A stretch of 64,000 bases of DNA, from positions 1-64,000 of IMG/VR virus record IMGVR_UViG_3300009093_000035; one strand, 5' to 3'. Every line of letters starts with the position of its first letter. The stretch's first letter is position 1. Below the pieces are notes generated by a model. It was not told the DNA's origin and made no database searches. It saw only the letters and a list, made by a program, of their open reading frames with translations. Position numbers and translations under genes: made by a program. This document shows, piece by piece, positions 31,414-40,074 of this stretch. The stretch is from a virus.

Positions 31414-31977
31414 GTGAACGATCGGAACGCCTTCGGAGGGAAAAACCCCAAGTCTGTCTACGTCCCGATGTCGGAGACGGAACAGGAAGCGATCTCCCGT
31501 CTCGTAGAGGCTCAACTCCTCGAAGTCGCGATCCACGGCTGGGGCCTGATCGCAGAACCGAAGATCCAATTCGGCGACAAACAGATCATGATTCCGATCT
31601 CGGTCACGTTCGACCGAATCCCGAATCCAGTGCCGGTCTACTTCTTCGATCTGGAACTCCGGACGAAGACCGGGATTTGCCTCTTCCGAGAGAAGCAATC
31701 GGCCGTCTACGACAACAAGCCGGTGATCCTCCAGACCGGGACCGAGCTGAACATGATCTGGCACATCGGGATCAAGGCCATGGATCCCGCGCTCGTGAAG
31801 TCGATCGTCCCCGGAGCGATCGGTCTCACCTCGCGAGTGATCGACAAGGAGACGGGCGCGGCCACCGCCCTCGGGAACTACAAGGGCCTCTCCCGCGATC
31901 AGGTCGGTACCCTCGGCGCGATCCAACGCGGTGAGGACCGTATCAAGCGTGAGAAGAAGAAGCCCGGGAACTCCTGA
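31414..31977 (+). CDS. Hypothetical protein, 187 aa
   Basis: 187 residues, GTG start with GAGG upstream. Central beta region ('KQIMIPISVTFDRIPNPVPV') flanked by charged helices, ending in a Lys-rich tail. Overlaps the next gene by 1 nt. No recognised family. Confidence 0.5.
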   Translation: MNDRNAFGGKNPKSVYVPMSETEQEAISRLVEAQLLEVAIHGWGLIAEPKIQFGDKQIMIPISVTFDRIPNPVPVYFFDLELRTKTGICLFREKQSAVYDNKPVILQTGTELNMIWHIGIKAMDPALVKSIVPGAIGLTSRVIDKETGAATALGNYKGLSRDQVGTLGAIQRGEDRIKREKKKPGNS

Positions 31978-32303
31978 TGAGCAAGCACGCGAACTGGTGG
32001 TTCGACGAACTGGGGGTGAACAACCTCGCGGGAGTCCCGGGGGATGACTCCAACCGAGTGATTCTCCCCGACGCGACCATCGTCCAGTTCCTTCTCGGGA
32101 ACCCCCAAGCTCGGATCGACTTCCAGGCGCTCGTCCCAACGATGCTCCCGGAAGAGCAAGACCGCCTGAACGGCATCGTGGCTCGAAACCCGCGAGTCCT
32201 TCAGAAGGATCCCGACCCGGATCCTCAGGTCGTGGACGACCAATTCCAAAACACCCTGAATCGTCAGGGTGTGTTCTACGACCCCAACCGGAGAAGACGA
32301 TGA
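31977..32303 (+). CDS. Hypothetical protein, 108 aa
   Basis: 108 residues with 'WWFDELGVNNLAGVPGDDSN' and a Asp/Pro-rich hinge, ending 'FYDPNRRRR'. Overlaps the lipoprotein gene by 4 nt. Function unknown; position suggests a structural or lysis-associated role. Confidence 0.5.
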   Translation: MSKHANWWFDELGVNNLAGVPGDDSNRVILPDATIVQFLLGNPQARIDFQALVPTMLPEEQDRLNGIVARNPRVLQKDPDPDPQVVDDQFQNTLNRQGVFYDPNRRRR

Positions 32304-32674
32304 TTCGTATCCTACTCGTGGTCCTGGCGTTCTCGTTCGTCGGCTGCGGGACTCTCCGAGACCCGGCCGTCTACTCGACGGAGATCCAGTTCACGGATCT
32401 CTTCGTTCAGAGGGGCGCTCCGAGCGTACATCGCTTCCTGACGGGCTCGTGCTCGTGCGCTCCCGAAGCGGTGGCCTGGACGGCGACTTCGGACGGAGTC
32501 TCGAACGCGGAGTGCGAAGCTGCTGCCGACTGGTACCGGACGTACGGAGCCCGGTGGGGCTGGCACGTATCGATGATGCGCTACAACGGCAACCTCGACG
32601 GGGCGACGGATCCCGGGGCGGTCCCTACGATCCCCCACTCGTGTGACCTTCCGGCCCCTGGAGGCTCCCAGTGA
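32300..32674 (+). CDS. Phage-encoded lipoprotein
   Basis: 124 residues. A type II signal peptide ends in the lipobox 'FVGC' (Cys at residue 16). The mature part has several Cys ('GSCSCAPEAV', 'AECEAA', 'SCDLPA'), likely as disulfides in the periplasm or on the surface. The start 'MIRILL' is shared with the 44-residue lipoprotein at 62342. Overlap with the membrane-anchored gene downstream fits an outer-membrane spanin or a superinfection-exclusion role, neither proven. Confidence 0.7.
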   Translation: MIRILLVVLAFSFVGCGTLRDPAVYSTEIQFTDLFVQRGAPSVHRFLTGSCSCAPEAVAWTATSDGVSNAECEAAADWYRTYGARWGWHVSMMRYNGNLDGATDPGAVPTIPHSCDLPAPGGSQ

Positions 32675-33066
32675 CCGACATCTTCGAGAAGGGCGGGGAA
32701 GCCGTCCTCGAACTCCTGAAGACGCAGGGAATCCCGGCGGTGACCTCCGCCCTCGGGGACCTCTCGAAGAGCGCGACCGAGGAGTGGCAGAAGAGCCTCC
32801 TGAAGCTCGGAGTCGCCCTCGTCTCCGACCATGGCCCGGACGGGCTCAACCTCCTCGAAGACATGGTCTCCCGGCTCCAGAGCGGGAAGACGGTCGACCT
32901 ATCGAAGCTGACCCTGGAGGAAGCCAGCTCCCTCCTCGCGGTCATGCAGAGGAAAGAAGCGGACACGAAGAACCAGGTCGCCCTCTACACCCAGATCGTG
33001 ATCGAGACGATCGGGAAGGGACTCTCGATCTTGATCTCGGTTCTCTTCCAGTCGATCAAGCTCTGA
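32671..33066 (+). CDS. Helical protein with C-terminal membrane segment
   Basis: 131 residues, GTG start overlapping the lipoprotein stop. Mostly amphipathic helix, with one hydrophobic segment at the end ('IGKGLSILISVLFQSI', about residues 114-129). A tail-anchored membrane protein next to a lipoprotein suggests a lysis unit (holin/spanin-like), but topology alone does not settle it. Confidence 0.55.
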   Translation: MTDIFEKGGEAVLELLKTQGIPAVTSALGDLSKSATEEWQKSLLKLGVALVSDHGPDGLNLLEDMVSRLQSGKTVDLSKLTLEEASSLLAVMQRKEADTKNQVALYTQIVIETIGKGLSILISVLFQSIKL

Positions 33067-33101
33067 TCGCCTCGCTTGAGTGGTTATAGTTTCGATGGGG
33101 T

Positions 33102-34541
33102 ATGGCGTCCCCTCGAAAACTCTTTCAAGCTATCGGTGCGACGCAACAAAGCGCTCGGGACGCGATCGGAGCGATCTCGTCCGCTGATGTAGGCGCTAGC
33201 TCCCCAGGCCCTTGGGCGAGCGTCCTCTACGTCGATCAGGTTCGAGGAAGCGACTCGACTGCAGCGCGAGGGAACGAGAATTTCCCGTTCGCAACGATCC
33301 AAGCCGCGTTGAACGCCGCCCAAACCGGAGACACGGTCTGGCTAGCACCTCAGCACTTCACAATCACCTCGACGTTGACGATTCCGAACACGGTGACGTA
33401 CCTCACGATCCGAGGTACGTCAACGAACCCGTCGAACACAAGCGTCTCCGGGACCCAACCCTGCTCGATCATCATCGGTGTAGGGATCAACGCCCTGGAC
33501 TTGTCGACGAATACCGCTGGGCTTCGCCTGAGTCTCTTCTACGTTCAGTTCGTGAACGCTTCGGCGGGCTTCTACTCGATCGTGGCGGACGGGTCGTTGG
33601 CCGACCTGCACCTTATGAGGCTGCATCTCAATTACTGTCAAGGAGTCTCGGTCTACGTTCGTCGGATACTCGAAGTCGAGTTCTACAGCTGCCAGAGTTC
33701 CTCGGCGAACGTCTTCAACGGTATGGGCTCCGTTACCGTGACCAATTCGGTTCTTTCCGGTGCGTCCACGCTCGCGTACGATGTTAGCGTCGATCCGGGA
33801 ATCCCGTCTCAGATGACGGTGCGTCAATCGATTCTCGGTCTCAGCACGACGTCCAACAAGCTGACTCTTACCGGCCAGGCATCACTCATCGTTGACGACA
33901 TGTCTTTCGTGAATGGGATCGTCGGTTCAGGTCTGCTGGCCCCTTCGGGTGGAGCAGCCCCCAGCGTCTCGTGTAGTGGTTACATCGGTTTCGGAAACGT
34001 CGATTTCGCCTCGGCAGGCTCGGAACTTCCCGACACGGCCACCGCGCTGACTTTCTCGTTCGTTGGGACGCGTTTCATCGGTCCTGGCTCAGGAGTCGCC
34101 GGACAGCCCGTACGTCCCGCAACGGTGATCAAGTTCAAAGTAGCAGGATCGGCGGTGAACTCCCAGACCATCGACATGTCTTGTACCCTCACCGGACCGA
34201 CTTGCGCGATCACCGCCGACGCCGGGATCAGTCTTCTCGGCCGAGGTTCTTCATGGCCTCAAGCGGTTTTGGCCACCCCAGGAACGACCGGATCTATCAC
34301 CCCTCCGCCCCTAAACGGAGTGGTCGACGTTTCGGCCGGAGGAGTTCAAGCGAAGACTTGGGCTCAACTCGGAGCCGGGGCCGGGCTCATCCGTACGAGC
34401 GTACCGACAACGGTTCTTCTGACGGATGCGGTCCAAGCGGCAAACTCGGTCGCCCCGACGGCTGGCAAGCTAGCTACTGGTTTCACGATCACGAATACCG
34501 GGCAGGGCGGTAACATCGTAAACTGGGAAGCTCGTTTCTAG
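33102..34541 (+). CDS. Right-handed beta-helix tail spike
   Basis: 479 residues. Head 'MASPRKLFQAIGATQQSAR' matches the fibres at 8538 and the leader at 8032. Then 'FATIQAALNAAQTGDTVWL' marks the first turn of a pectate-lyase-like beta helix, followed by successive rungs ('LTIPNTVTYLTIRGT', 'ADLHLMRLHLNYC'). Spikes of this type bind or cut surface polysaccharide; no catalytic residues are identifiable. TTATAG and ATGGGGT precede the start. Confidence 0.75.
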   Translation: MASPRKLFQAIGATQQSARDAIGAISSADVGASSPGPWASVLYVDQVRGSDSTAARGNENFPFATIQAALNAAQTGDTVWLAPQHFTITSTLTIPNTVTYLTIRGTSTNPSNTSVSGTQPCSIIIGVGINALDLSTNTAGLRLSLFYVQFVNASAGFYSIVADGSLADLHLMRLHLNYCQGVSVYVRRILEVEFYSCQSSSANVFNGMGSVTVTNSVLSGASTLAYDVSVDPGIPSQMTVRQSILGLSTTSNKLTLTGQASLIVDDMSFVNGIVGSGLLAPSGGAAPSVSCSGYIGFGNVDFASAGSELPDTATALTFSFVGTRFIGPGSGVAGQPVRPATVIKFKVAGSAVNSQTIDMSCTLTGPTCAITADAGISLLGRGSSWPQAVLATPGTTGSITPPPLNGVVDVSAGGVQAKTWAQLGAGAGLIRTSVPTTVLLTDAVQAANSVAPTAGKLATGFTITNTGQGGNIVNWEARF

Positions 34542-34550
34542 ACCCGACCC

Positions 34551-34584
34551 GAGCGGGAAGAGTGTAAAGACTCTCCTCCCGCTC
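34551..34584 (+). terminator. Hairpin after the beta-helix spike
   Basis: Arms GAGCGGGA (34551-34558) and TCCCGCTC (34577-34584), with an inner AGAGT/ACTCT pairing. It lies just past the spike stop and before a separate lipoprotein gene. No strong T-run follows, so termination efficiency is uncertain. Confidence 0.5.
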
Positions 34585-34592
34585 GTTATACA
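34584..34592 (+). promoter_or_regulatory. Possible -10 element before the Cys-rich lipoprotein gene
   Basis: GTTATACAG contains a TATACA-type -10 about 25 nt upstream of the ATG at 34614 and directly after the hairpin. No clear -35 is seen. It would let the lipoprotein be transcribed apart from the spike. Confidence 0.35.
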
Positions 34593-34613
34593 GGCAGAAG
34601 CGAGACTTTTGCC

Positions 34614-35165
34614 ATGAACACCACCCATTTCGCGTTGATTTTCCTCGCCTTTTCGGCGACCGGCTGCGCCTTCGACTTCGCCCCGCTCCACGGGACGGGT
34701 CTGAACATGGCGGATTCCGGGCCGAATCTCGGCGACGGTGGTCCGACGCTACCCGACGCGTACATGGACCTCCCGGACTCGGGGGTGGACGCCTACGTCG
34801 TCGCGGTTCCGGATGGTGGGGCGGATGCGGGTCTCGGCCCGACGGGTCTCGACGCGCGGTACGCGGTTCCCCCGGAGTCGAACCCGTCCTGCGGTATCCC
34901 GAGCATAAGCTGCACGATCAGCGCTACGAACGACGGCGTCTGCCGTCCGTACTCCCCGACCGAGCGCCGGTGCGAGTTGTGGACGACTCCACCCTCCGAC
35001 TGCGATACGACGAACTCCTGCCCGTGTTCCACCGGAGCCGACTGCTCTGACCTAGAGATGTGCGTCTCCGGTCAATGCCGAGCCTTCTGTATCATCGGAA
35101 CGGAGTGCAACGGGATGCCCTGTACGAGCATCGGCGATTCGCGATTGGGCTACTGCGAGCGTTGA
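34614..35165 (+). CDS. Cys-rich lipoprotein with Asp/Ala/Gly linker
   Basis: 183 residues. Lipobox 'SATGC' (Cys at residue 18), then a flexible linker with 'DSG', 'DGG' and 'DGGADAG' repeats, then a domain with about 14 Cys ('CDTTNSCPCSTGADCSDLEMC'). This layout is typical of secreted lipoproteins of Myxococcota and not of known phage proteins, so a host-derived moron gene that alters the lysogen or infected-cell surface is likely. It stands alone with its own promoter-like element and ends 2 nt before a convergent fibre gene. Confidence 0.7.
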   Translation: MNTTHFALIFLAFSATGCAFDFAPLHGTGLNMADSGPNLGDGGPTLPDAYMDLPDSGVDAYVVAVPDGGADAGLGPTGLDARYAVPPESNPSCGIPSISCTISATNDGVCRPYSPTERRCELWTTPPSDCDTTNSCPCSTGADCSDLEMCVSGQCRAFCIIGTECNGMPCTSIGDSRLGYCER

Positions 35166-35167
35166 AC

Positions 35168-36142
35168 TCAGCTCGGGATCGTCGCCGACAGAAGCCAACC
35201 CCGGTTCCCCGTGAGGTTGTAGTAGGCGGTGAACTTTCGACCCGTCCCAGGAGTGATCGTCTGAGCTCCCGTACCGAGAGGAGCCGTGATGCTCGTGAAG
35301 GGAGGGATCGTCCCGTTGACCGGGATCGTGATGTTCGCGGACGCGGCGCTGTCGAGGTAGAACGTGATCTCGGCTCCGGGCGGGTACTTCCGCGAATCCG
35401 GGAGCGTGATCGTAGCCGGAGCCACGATGTCCTCTCGGCCTCGGATGAAGGTCGGCGGGGTATCCGCGAGAAGAACGAGGTCTTCCGACGCCTTCACGTC
35501 GTGAGACAGGAATCGGGCCACGTACCCGAGGGCCGCATCAGCCGCCGCATGGTTCAGAATCCGCGGGTTCAAGGGATCGACCGAAGTCCCGAGGTCCCCG
35601 AGGACCGAGATCCGAGCCACATACGGACCCGCGGGATCCGTACCGAAGTGGACGCGGGGAGGATAGCCGAACGCCCACGTCGAGCCCGTGTCAGCGTAGA
35701 TGAACTTATCGATCCCGAGCGGGTTCCCGATCTTCGCCGCAGAGACCGCATTGTTCGCGATCTTCGGGTTCGTCACCGAGTTGTTCGCGATCTGAGCCGT
35801 CTGGACCGCGTCGGTCTGGATCTTCGCGTTCGTGATCGAGTTGTCGGCCATCGCCGCCGTACCGACCGCCTGAGCCGCGATCTTCGGCGTCGTGACGGCG
35901 CTCCCGCCCAGCTCGTTCGTCCCTACCGCCCCGGCCGCGATCCCCGGGTTCGGATAGGTTCCTGAGAGAGAACCTCCCGCGGCGCCTGACGGGGGCCCGC
36001 CTCCGCCTGTGAACGGGCCGCTCACCACTCCGAACTCGTCCATGCAGAAGAGCCCAGCGGCCTTCGTGTAGATGATTCGCGTACCGGTCGGGGGCGGGGT
36101 CGGCGGATCGACAGAGAGGTTCGAGGTGCGCAGCTGGCTCAT
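35168..36142 (-). CDS. Tail fibre with tandem 'NSxTNxKI' spacer
   Basis: 324 residues. N-terminal trunk 'TRIIYTKAAGLFCMDEFGVV' and 'GSLSGTYPNPGIAAGAVG' as in the other fibres. A spacer of decapeptide-like repeats follows ('DNSITNAKIQTDAVQTAQIA', 'NNSVTNPKIANNAVSAAKIG'), then a globular C-terminal domain ('ITPGTGRKFTAYYNLTGNRG'). Typical of phage fibres that form trimeric stalks. Confidence 0.7.
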   Translation of the reverse strand: MSQLRTSNLSVDPPTPPPTGTRIIYTKAAGLFCMDEFGVVSGPFTGGGGPPSGAAGGSLSGTYPNPGIAAGAVGTNELGGSAVTTPKIAAQAVGTAAMADNSITNAKIQTDAVQTAQIANNSVTNPKIANNAVSAAKIGNPLGIDKFIYADTGSTWAFGYPPRVHFGTDPAGPYVARISVLGDLGTSVDPLNPRILNHAAADAALGYVARFLSHDVKASEDLVLLADTPPTFIRGREDIVAPATITLPDSRKYPPGAEITFYLDSAASANITIPVNGTIPPFTSITAPLGTGAQTITPGTGRKFTAYYNLTGNRGWLLSATIPS

Positions 36143-36181
36143 GTCCAGCCGTGTCTCATAGACACCGTAGCGCGCCCAACC

Positions 36182-36904
36182 TCATCCGCCCATCTTGATC
36201 TTCGCCCCGACGGGGACCCTCCGGGGGGCCGGAGAGGTCGGAGCAGCCCACGGATCGACCGGAGGAGGCCCGCCCGCCGAAGGGGGCGGAGGAGCCGGCG
36301 GTGGTGGGCTCCCGTCGAGCATGAGCCCCTCGGCCGGGAACTCCGTATTGGAGTCCCGGGTCTCCGTATTCCGGAAGTGAGCCGGATTGGGTCTCGGAGC
36401 CGCCTCGGGCTTCGGAGAAGCGTTCGGAGACGCGGGGGAGGGATTCGGACGGGGCTCCGCCTCGGGGGTTCCTAGGAGAACCTCGGGGGAGACGGGTTCC
36501 GACGCTACGACCGCCCTAGGGGGAGCTTTCCCCCTAGTTTCGGCTAGAGCGGAAATCGCTCGCTCGACCTCAGCATGCTGAGAGGTCGACTTCTCCGGGT
36601 CCGCGAAGTGGACAGAGGGGCCCGCCCACGGATCGCCTCCGATCACGTAGATCGGGGCCGCTACCTCCTTGAAGGGGAGTGCGCGGATGTCCTTGTAGTT
36701 CGGGTCGTTCGGATCCGCGAAAAGGACGTTGGTCAGGAGCCTGTCGACCTGAGTGCTGATTCGATCCTGCCATCGAGACTCCGACCATCCCGAGTTGACG
36801 CAGGTCGAATTTCTGCAGCGCTTGCAGAAGATCCCCATGAACTCCTTCGGGGGAATCCTCTGGTCGTTACAGTCTTCGAGGAGATCGAGCTTCCTACCAC
36901 TCAT
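36182..36904 (-). CDS. Zinc-knuckle protein with Pro-rich tail
   Basis: 240 residues from ATG 36904, which overlaps the stop of the small paralogue upstream. The first 40 residues ('GRKLDLLEDCNDQRIPPKEF' then 'FCKRCRNSTC') repeat the whole sequence of that paralogue. The middle is globular ('ALPFKEVAAPIYVIGGDPWAGP'), and the C-terminal third is very Pro-rich. The Cys set (C-x2-C-x4-C) plus the upstream Cys could bind zinc. Function unknown; it lies just after the polymerase operon. Confidence 0.6.
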   Translation of the reverse strand: MSGRKLDLLEDCNDQRIPPKEFMGIFCKRCRNSTCVNSGWSESRWQDRISTQVDRLLTNVLFADPNDPNYKDIRALPFKEVAAPIYVIGGDPWAGPSVHFADPEKSTSQHAEVERAISALAETRGKAPPRAVVASEPVSPEVLLGTPEAEPRPNPSPASPNASPKPEAAPRPNPAHFRNTETRDSNTEFPAEGLMLDGSPPPPAPPPPSAGGPPPVDPWAAPTSPAPRRVPVGAKIKMGG

Positions 36905-37056
36905 TGAATCTCCGAGATCTCCCCCGGCCGCCCTGCGTTGACGCACTTCGCGTTAGAGCACGAACGACAGAAGGTCCCCTTGAAGACCGTCGTCGGTAGA
37001 TCCCGGTCGTTACAGGCCTTCAGAAGATCGAGCTTTCTAACCGGCTGCTTGCTCAT
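36901..37056 (-). CDS. 51-residue zinc-knuckle protein, paralogue of its neighbour
   Basis: 51 residues, too short for most gene finders. It reads 'RKLDLLKACNDRDLPTTVF' and 'FCRSCSNAKCVNAG', over half identical to the N-terminus of the 36904 protein with all Cys conserved. The ATG lies inside the end of the 37399 gene and the stop overlaps the next start (ATGA). A clear tandem duplication with one copy extended. Confidence 0.65.
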   Translation of the reverse strand: MSKQPVRKLDLLKACNDRDLPTTVFKGTFCRSCSNAKCVNAGRPGEISEIQ

Positions 37057-37399
37057 CGGCCACCTTTCGGAAGTTCTCTCGTAGAGACTCTATCCGCTTT
37101 TCCAACTCGATGATAACCGCGTCGACAGGAATGCCGGACTTCGGAGGTGTCCCGTTCTTCTTGTCCAGTTGGACGTGAGCGAGGTCCACAAGAGCCGTCC
37201 CGAGGTTCCAGGGTAGCTCGGGGAGATACCCACCGCTCTCCAGCTCCTGGAGTACGAAGCAGACGCGCAGAGAATCGTCGGAGGTAGCCGAAACCACCTC
37301 AGCCACGACCCTCACATCGTCTTCGAGCTTCTTCAGCCTCGTCTCTACGAGCTTTTCGAGGGCCGAGAGTCTTTCTTCAACCGTCTGCTTCGTCGTCAT
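37037..37399 (-). CDS. Coiled-coil hypothetical protein
   Basis: 120 residues. N-terminal coiled coil ('EERLSALEKLVETRLKKLED') and C-terminal coiled coil ('IIELEKRIESLRENFRKVAD') flank a compact middle. Overlaps the polymerase stop by 4 nt, so it is coupled to it and may be a small replication accessory protein (inference). Confidence 0.5.
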   Translation of the reverse strand: MTTKQTVEERLSALEKLVETRLKKLEDDVRVVAEVVSATSDDSLRVCFVLQELESGGYLPELPWNLGTALVDLAHVQLDKKNGTPPKSGIPVDAVIIELEKRIESLRENFRKVADEQAAG

Positions 37400-40065
37400 G
37401 CTTCCACTTCAGGGAGGATACCGCCCCAAGCAGTCATGAGCGTCGGGGTAAGATCTTCCCCGTTCGGTCCTTCGACCTTCAGGAGCGCCGGAGTGGAGGG
37501 CTTCTCGCTGAGAAGACGGGCCAGAGGTCCGATCTCCTCGGTGGAGAAAGACTTCAGACGATACACTCGAATCGTCGTGGTCTTCTTCGGCTTCGCCACC
37601 TCCTTCGTCTCGGAGGGAGCGGTAGGCGCGTTCAGAGAATCGGGGAAGAGCCCCTTCAACTCCTCGGGCCACTTCCCGGACTTCCTCATCTTCTTCAAGT
37701 CCCACGGCACGCTCCAGTCGAGGCCGATCTCGACGTCAGAGGTGAGAGGGATCGGCCACTTCAGCTTCAAGAGCGCCGAGTTTCTCGTCATGATGCCCAC
37801 GAAGCAGTCGATCGCCTCCGCGAGGATGTCGTCCTCGATCTCGAAGACCAACTCGTCGTGCATCGTGAGGATCATGTAGACCTTCTCCAACCATCCGCGC
37901 TTCTTGCACTCCTTGTAGATCAGGCCCATCGCGAGCTTCGTGATGTCAGCGCTGGTTCCCTGGATCGGACCGTTCGTCGCGTTCCGCTCGGCCTTCGAAC
38001 GGAACCCGCCCATCTCATGATCGATGTCCGGGAGCGGGTAGCGGCGACCGAAGGCGGTCGGGACGTACTTGTACTTTCGCGCGAACGCGTGCTGTTGGTT
38101 CCACCACCCCTTCAAGCCCTTGTAGGACTTGTCGAACTGGTCCTTGATGCGCCATCCTTCTTGCTTACCGCAGCCGATCGCCGCGTCCACGGCGTTCCCG
38201 CCTCCGCCGTACACGAGGGCGAAGTTCGTTGTCTTCCCGTTCTGACGAAGACTCTTCCAGTCGGGACGCTTCTGAGCGTCCTCTCCGTACACAGTGAGAG
38301 CGGTGAGAGTGTGGAGGTCTCCGATCTTGTCCGAGCCGCAGACCGGGCAGTAGGGCGGAGGAGCCTCCGGAGTCGACTCCCCGTCGCTCCCCTGGAACAT
38401 GTGGTCGCAACCGGAGCAGTGGAAGAACTCTCGGACCCACTTCGGTTCGCGGGAGAGGTTCGTGACGATTCGAAGCTCGACGCCGCTGAAGTCGATCGCG
38501 ACGATCTTCCTTCCAGGTCGCGAGGTGATACACTCGCGGATCCTCGAAAGACACTCCGGTCGATTCGGGTCGTAGGTGGCCGGGGTTCCGTGGAAGGGGA
38601 ACCGTGTACCGCCGTCCTTCTTCGGATTCTTCGAGCCCTCCGCCGAGAAACGACCGGTGTCGACCTTGTGGCCGTTGAACTCGGCTCGGAGCGTGTGATC
38701 CGGAGCGCAGTCCTCGATCAAGGGAACAAGGTACTGAGAGAGAGCCTTCGCGATCTCGCGGAAGCGCTTGATCTTCCCGGCGAAGGGGAACTTCGCCCCC
38801 TGCTCTTCGAGCACTCGGTCCAGTTCGTCCTTGTTCGTGGCGACCTGACCCGACTTTTCCGTAGCGGTCAGCCCAGGTACCTTGCACTCGCGGAGGAGAG
38901 CCCCGAGCTGAGGGGCCGAGAGGATGTCGTAGACGACGGGGAAGTCCACGTCCTCGTTCGCCCCCTTTACCGTGAGGGAGGGAACGTTTCGGGTGATGGT
39001 CGTCACCGAAACTTTCTTCCCCTTCTTCTCCGTCGGATCGAGTTCCAGTCGGTCCGACTCTCGACGATAGGAGTCAACACGGTCCATGTACGAAGGCTGG
39101 ACCTCCTCGACGTCGAACTTCCCGAGAAGCGCGTCAGGGACCTCCCCCATCATGAGCTTGTAGTAGCCGGGGCGGACGTCCCGGCCGACGATCTCGGAAG
39201 CCGACCGATAGACCTCGTCGAGCGCGGAGATCCAGTCCTTCTGGCCGAGACGAGTCAGCTCCTTCGCCCGGTCGTGGTTGGTGTGTATCCGAGCCCGCTC
39301 CATCCATCGCGTCCCGGCGACGCAGAGCTTCTCGATCATGTAGATCAGACTCTGGCCGCTGTTCCCGTCCGTAGGGGCGAGAACGGCCGGAGAGACCTTC
39401 GGGAAGAGCTTCCAGGTACAGATCGCGTCGGACGCCCCGTACCAGATCACGTAGTCGAGACCCGGATCCAGGAGGGAGAAATCAAGGTTGTCCCGCTCGT
39501 CTGGCGGGAACAACTCCTCCAGCTCGATCATCTCCATCCCGAGGTCGGCGAGAGCGACGAACTTCAGGCCCACTCGCTTCTGACGCGGGTCTCGAAGGTA
39601 GGCGAGGATCAGAGTGTCCTCCCACTTCTTCGGGTCGTCCCACTCTCCGATCGGCTCCCCACCGCAAAACTGAAGGAACTCCTGGTCGAACTTTCCCTTA
39701 TGGAAGATGGCGACGGCTGGGGAAGCGATCAGCCTCATCATCTCCGACTTCCACAACGACCAGGAGACGTTGTGTTCGACTCCCTTCTTGTGGCGAAGGG
39801 GGATGTAGTAGCCAGTGATACCGTCGGCCGAAAGACAGCAGCCTACGATCTTCTCGACCGTCTCTCCGTTGAAGACTCGGTTGTCGAGACCCGTGGTCTC
39901 CAAGTCGAGGGAGTAGAGGCCGGACTTGATACACTCGTCGATCACCCCCGGAAGCATCTCAGCCGTACACCGGAGAAGCCGGTGAGATCCGTCAATCATC
40001 CAAGGCTTGGGGGCGACTTTATGGGTCGTAGCCTCGGTGAGGAAATCGAACATGTCACCAGACAT
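37396..40065 (-). CDS. Family A DNA polymerase with 3'-5' exonuclease
   Basis: 889 residues. Exonuclease site 'YSLDLETTGLD' (about residue 54). Polymerase motif A 'AIDFSGVELRIV' (about 518), motif B 'RQNGKTTNFALVYGGG' (about 605) and motif C 'TMHDELVFE' (about 735) are intact. Motif A has Gly where most have Gln/Glu. A four-Cys zinc ribbon ('CSGCDHMF' and 'CPVCGSD', about residues 545-577) is inserted between motifs A and B, which is unusual. Catalyses phage genome replication. The last 80 residues after 'LKKMRKSGKWPEELKG' are a short tail without known motif. Confidence 0.88.
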   Translation of the reverse strand: MSGDMFDFLTEATTHKVAPKPWMIDGSHRLLRCTAEMLPGVIDECIKSGLYSLDLETTGLDNRVFNGETVEKIVGCCLSADGITGYYIPLRHKKGVEHNVSWSLWKSEMMRLIASPAVAIFHKGKFDQEFLQFCGGEPIGEWDDPKKWEDTLILAYLRDPRQKRVGLKFVALADLGMEMIELEELFPPDERDNLDFSLLDPGLDYVIWYGASDAICTWKLFPKVSPAVLAPTDGNSGQSLIYMIEKLCVAGTRWMERARIHTNHDRAKELTRLGQKDWISALDEVYRSASEIVGRDVRPGYYKLMMGEVPDALLGKFDVEEVQPSYMDRVDSYRRESDRLELDPTEKKGKKVSVTTITRNVPSLTVKGANEDVDFPVVYDILSAPQLGALLRECKVPGLTATEKSGQVATNKDELDRVLEEQGAKFPFAGKIKRFREIAKALSQYLVPLIEDCAPDHTLRAEFNGHKVDTGRFSAEGSKNPKKDGGTRFPFHGTPATYDPNRPECLSRIRECITSRPGRKIVAIDFSGVELRIVTNLSREPKWVREFFHCSGCDHMFQGSDGESTPEAPPPYCPVCGSDKIGDLHTLTALTVYGEDAQKRPDWKSLRQNGKTTNFALVYGGGGNAVDAAIGCGKQEGWRIKDQFDKSYKGLKGWWNQQHAFARKYKYVPTAFGRRYPLPDIDHEMGGFRSKAERNATNGPIQGTSADITKLAMGLIYKECKKRGWLEKVYMILTMHDELVFEIEDDILAEAIDCFVGIMTRNSALLKLKWPIPLTSDVEIGLDWSVPWDLKKMRKSGKWPEELKGLFPDSLNAPTAPSETKEVAKPKKTTTIRVYRLKSFSTEEIGPLARLLSEKPSTPALLKVEGPNGEDLTPTLMTAWGGILPEVEA

Positions 40066-40074
40066 AGATGCTTC

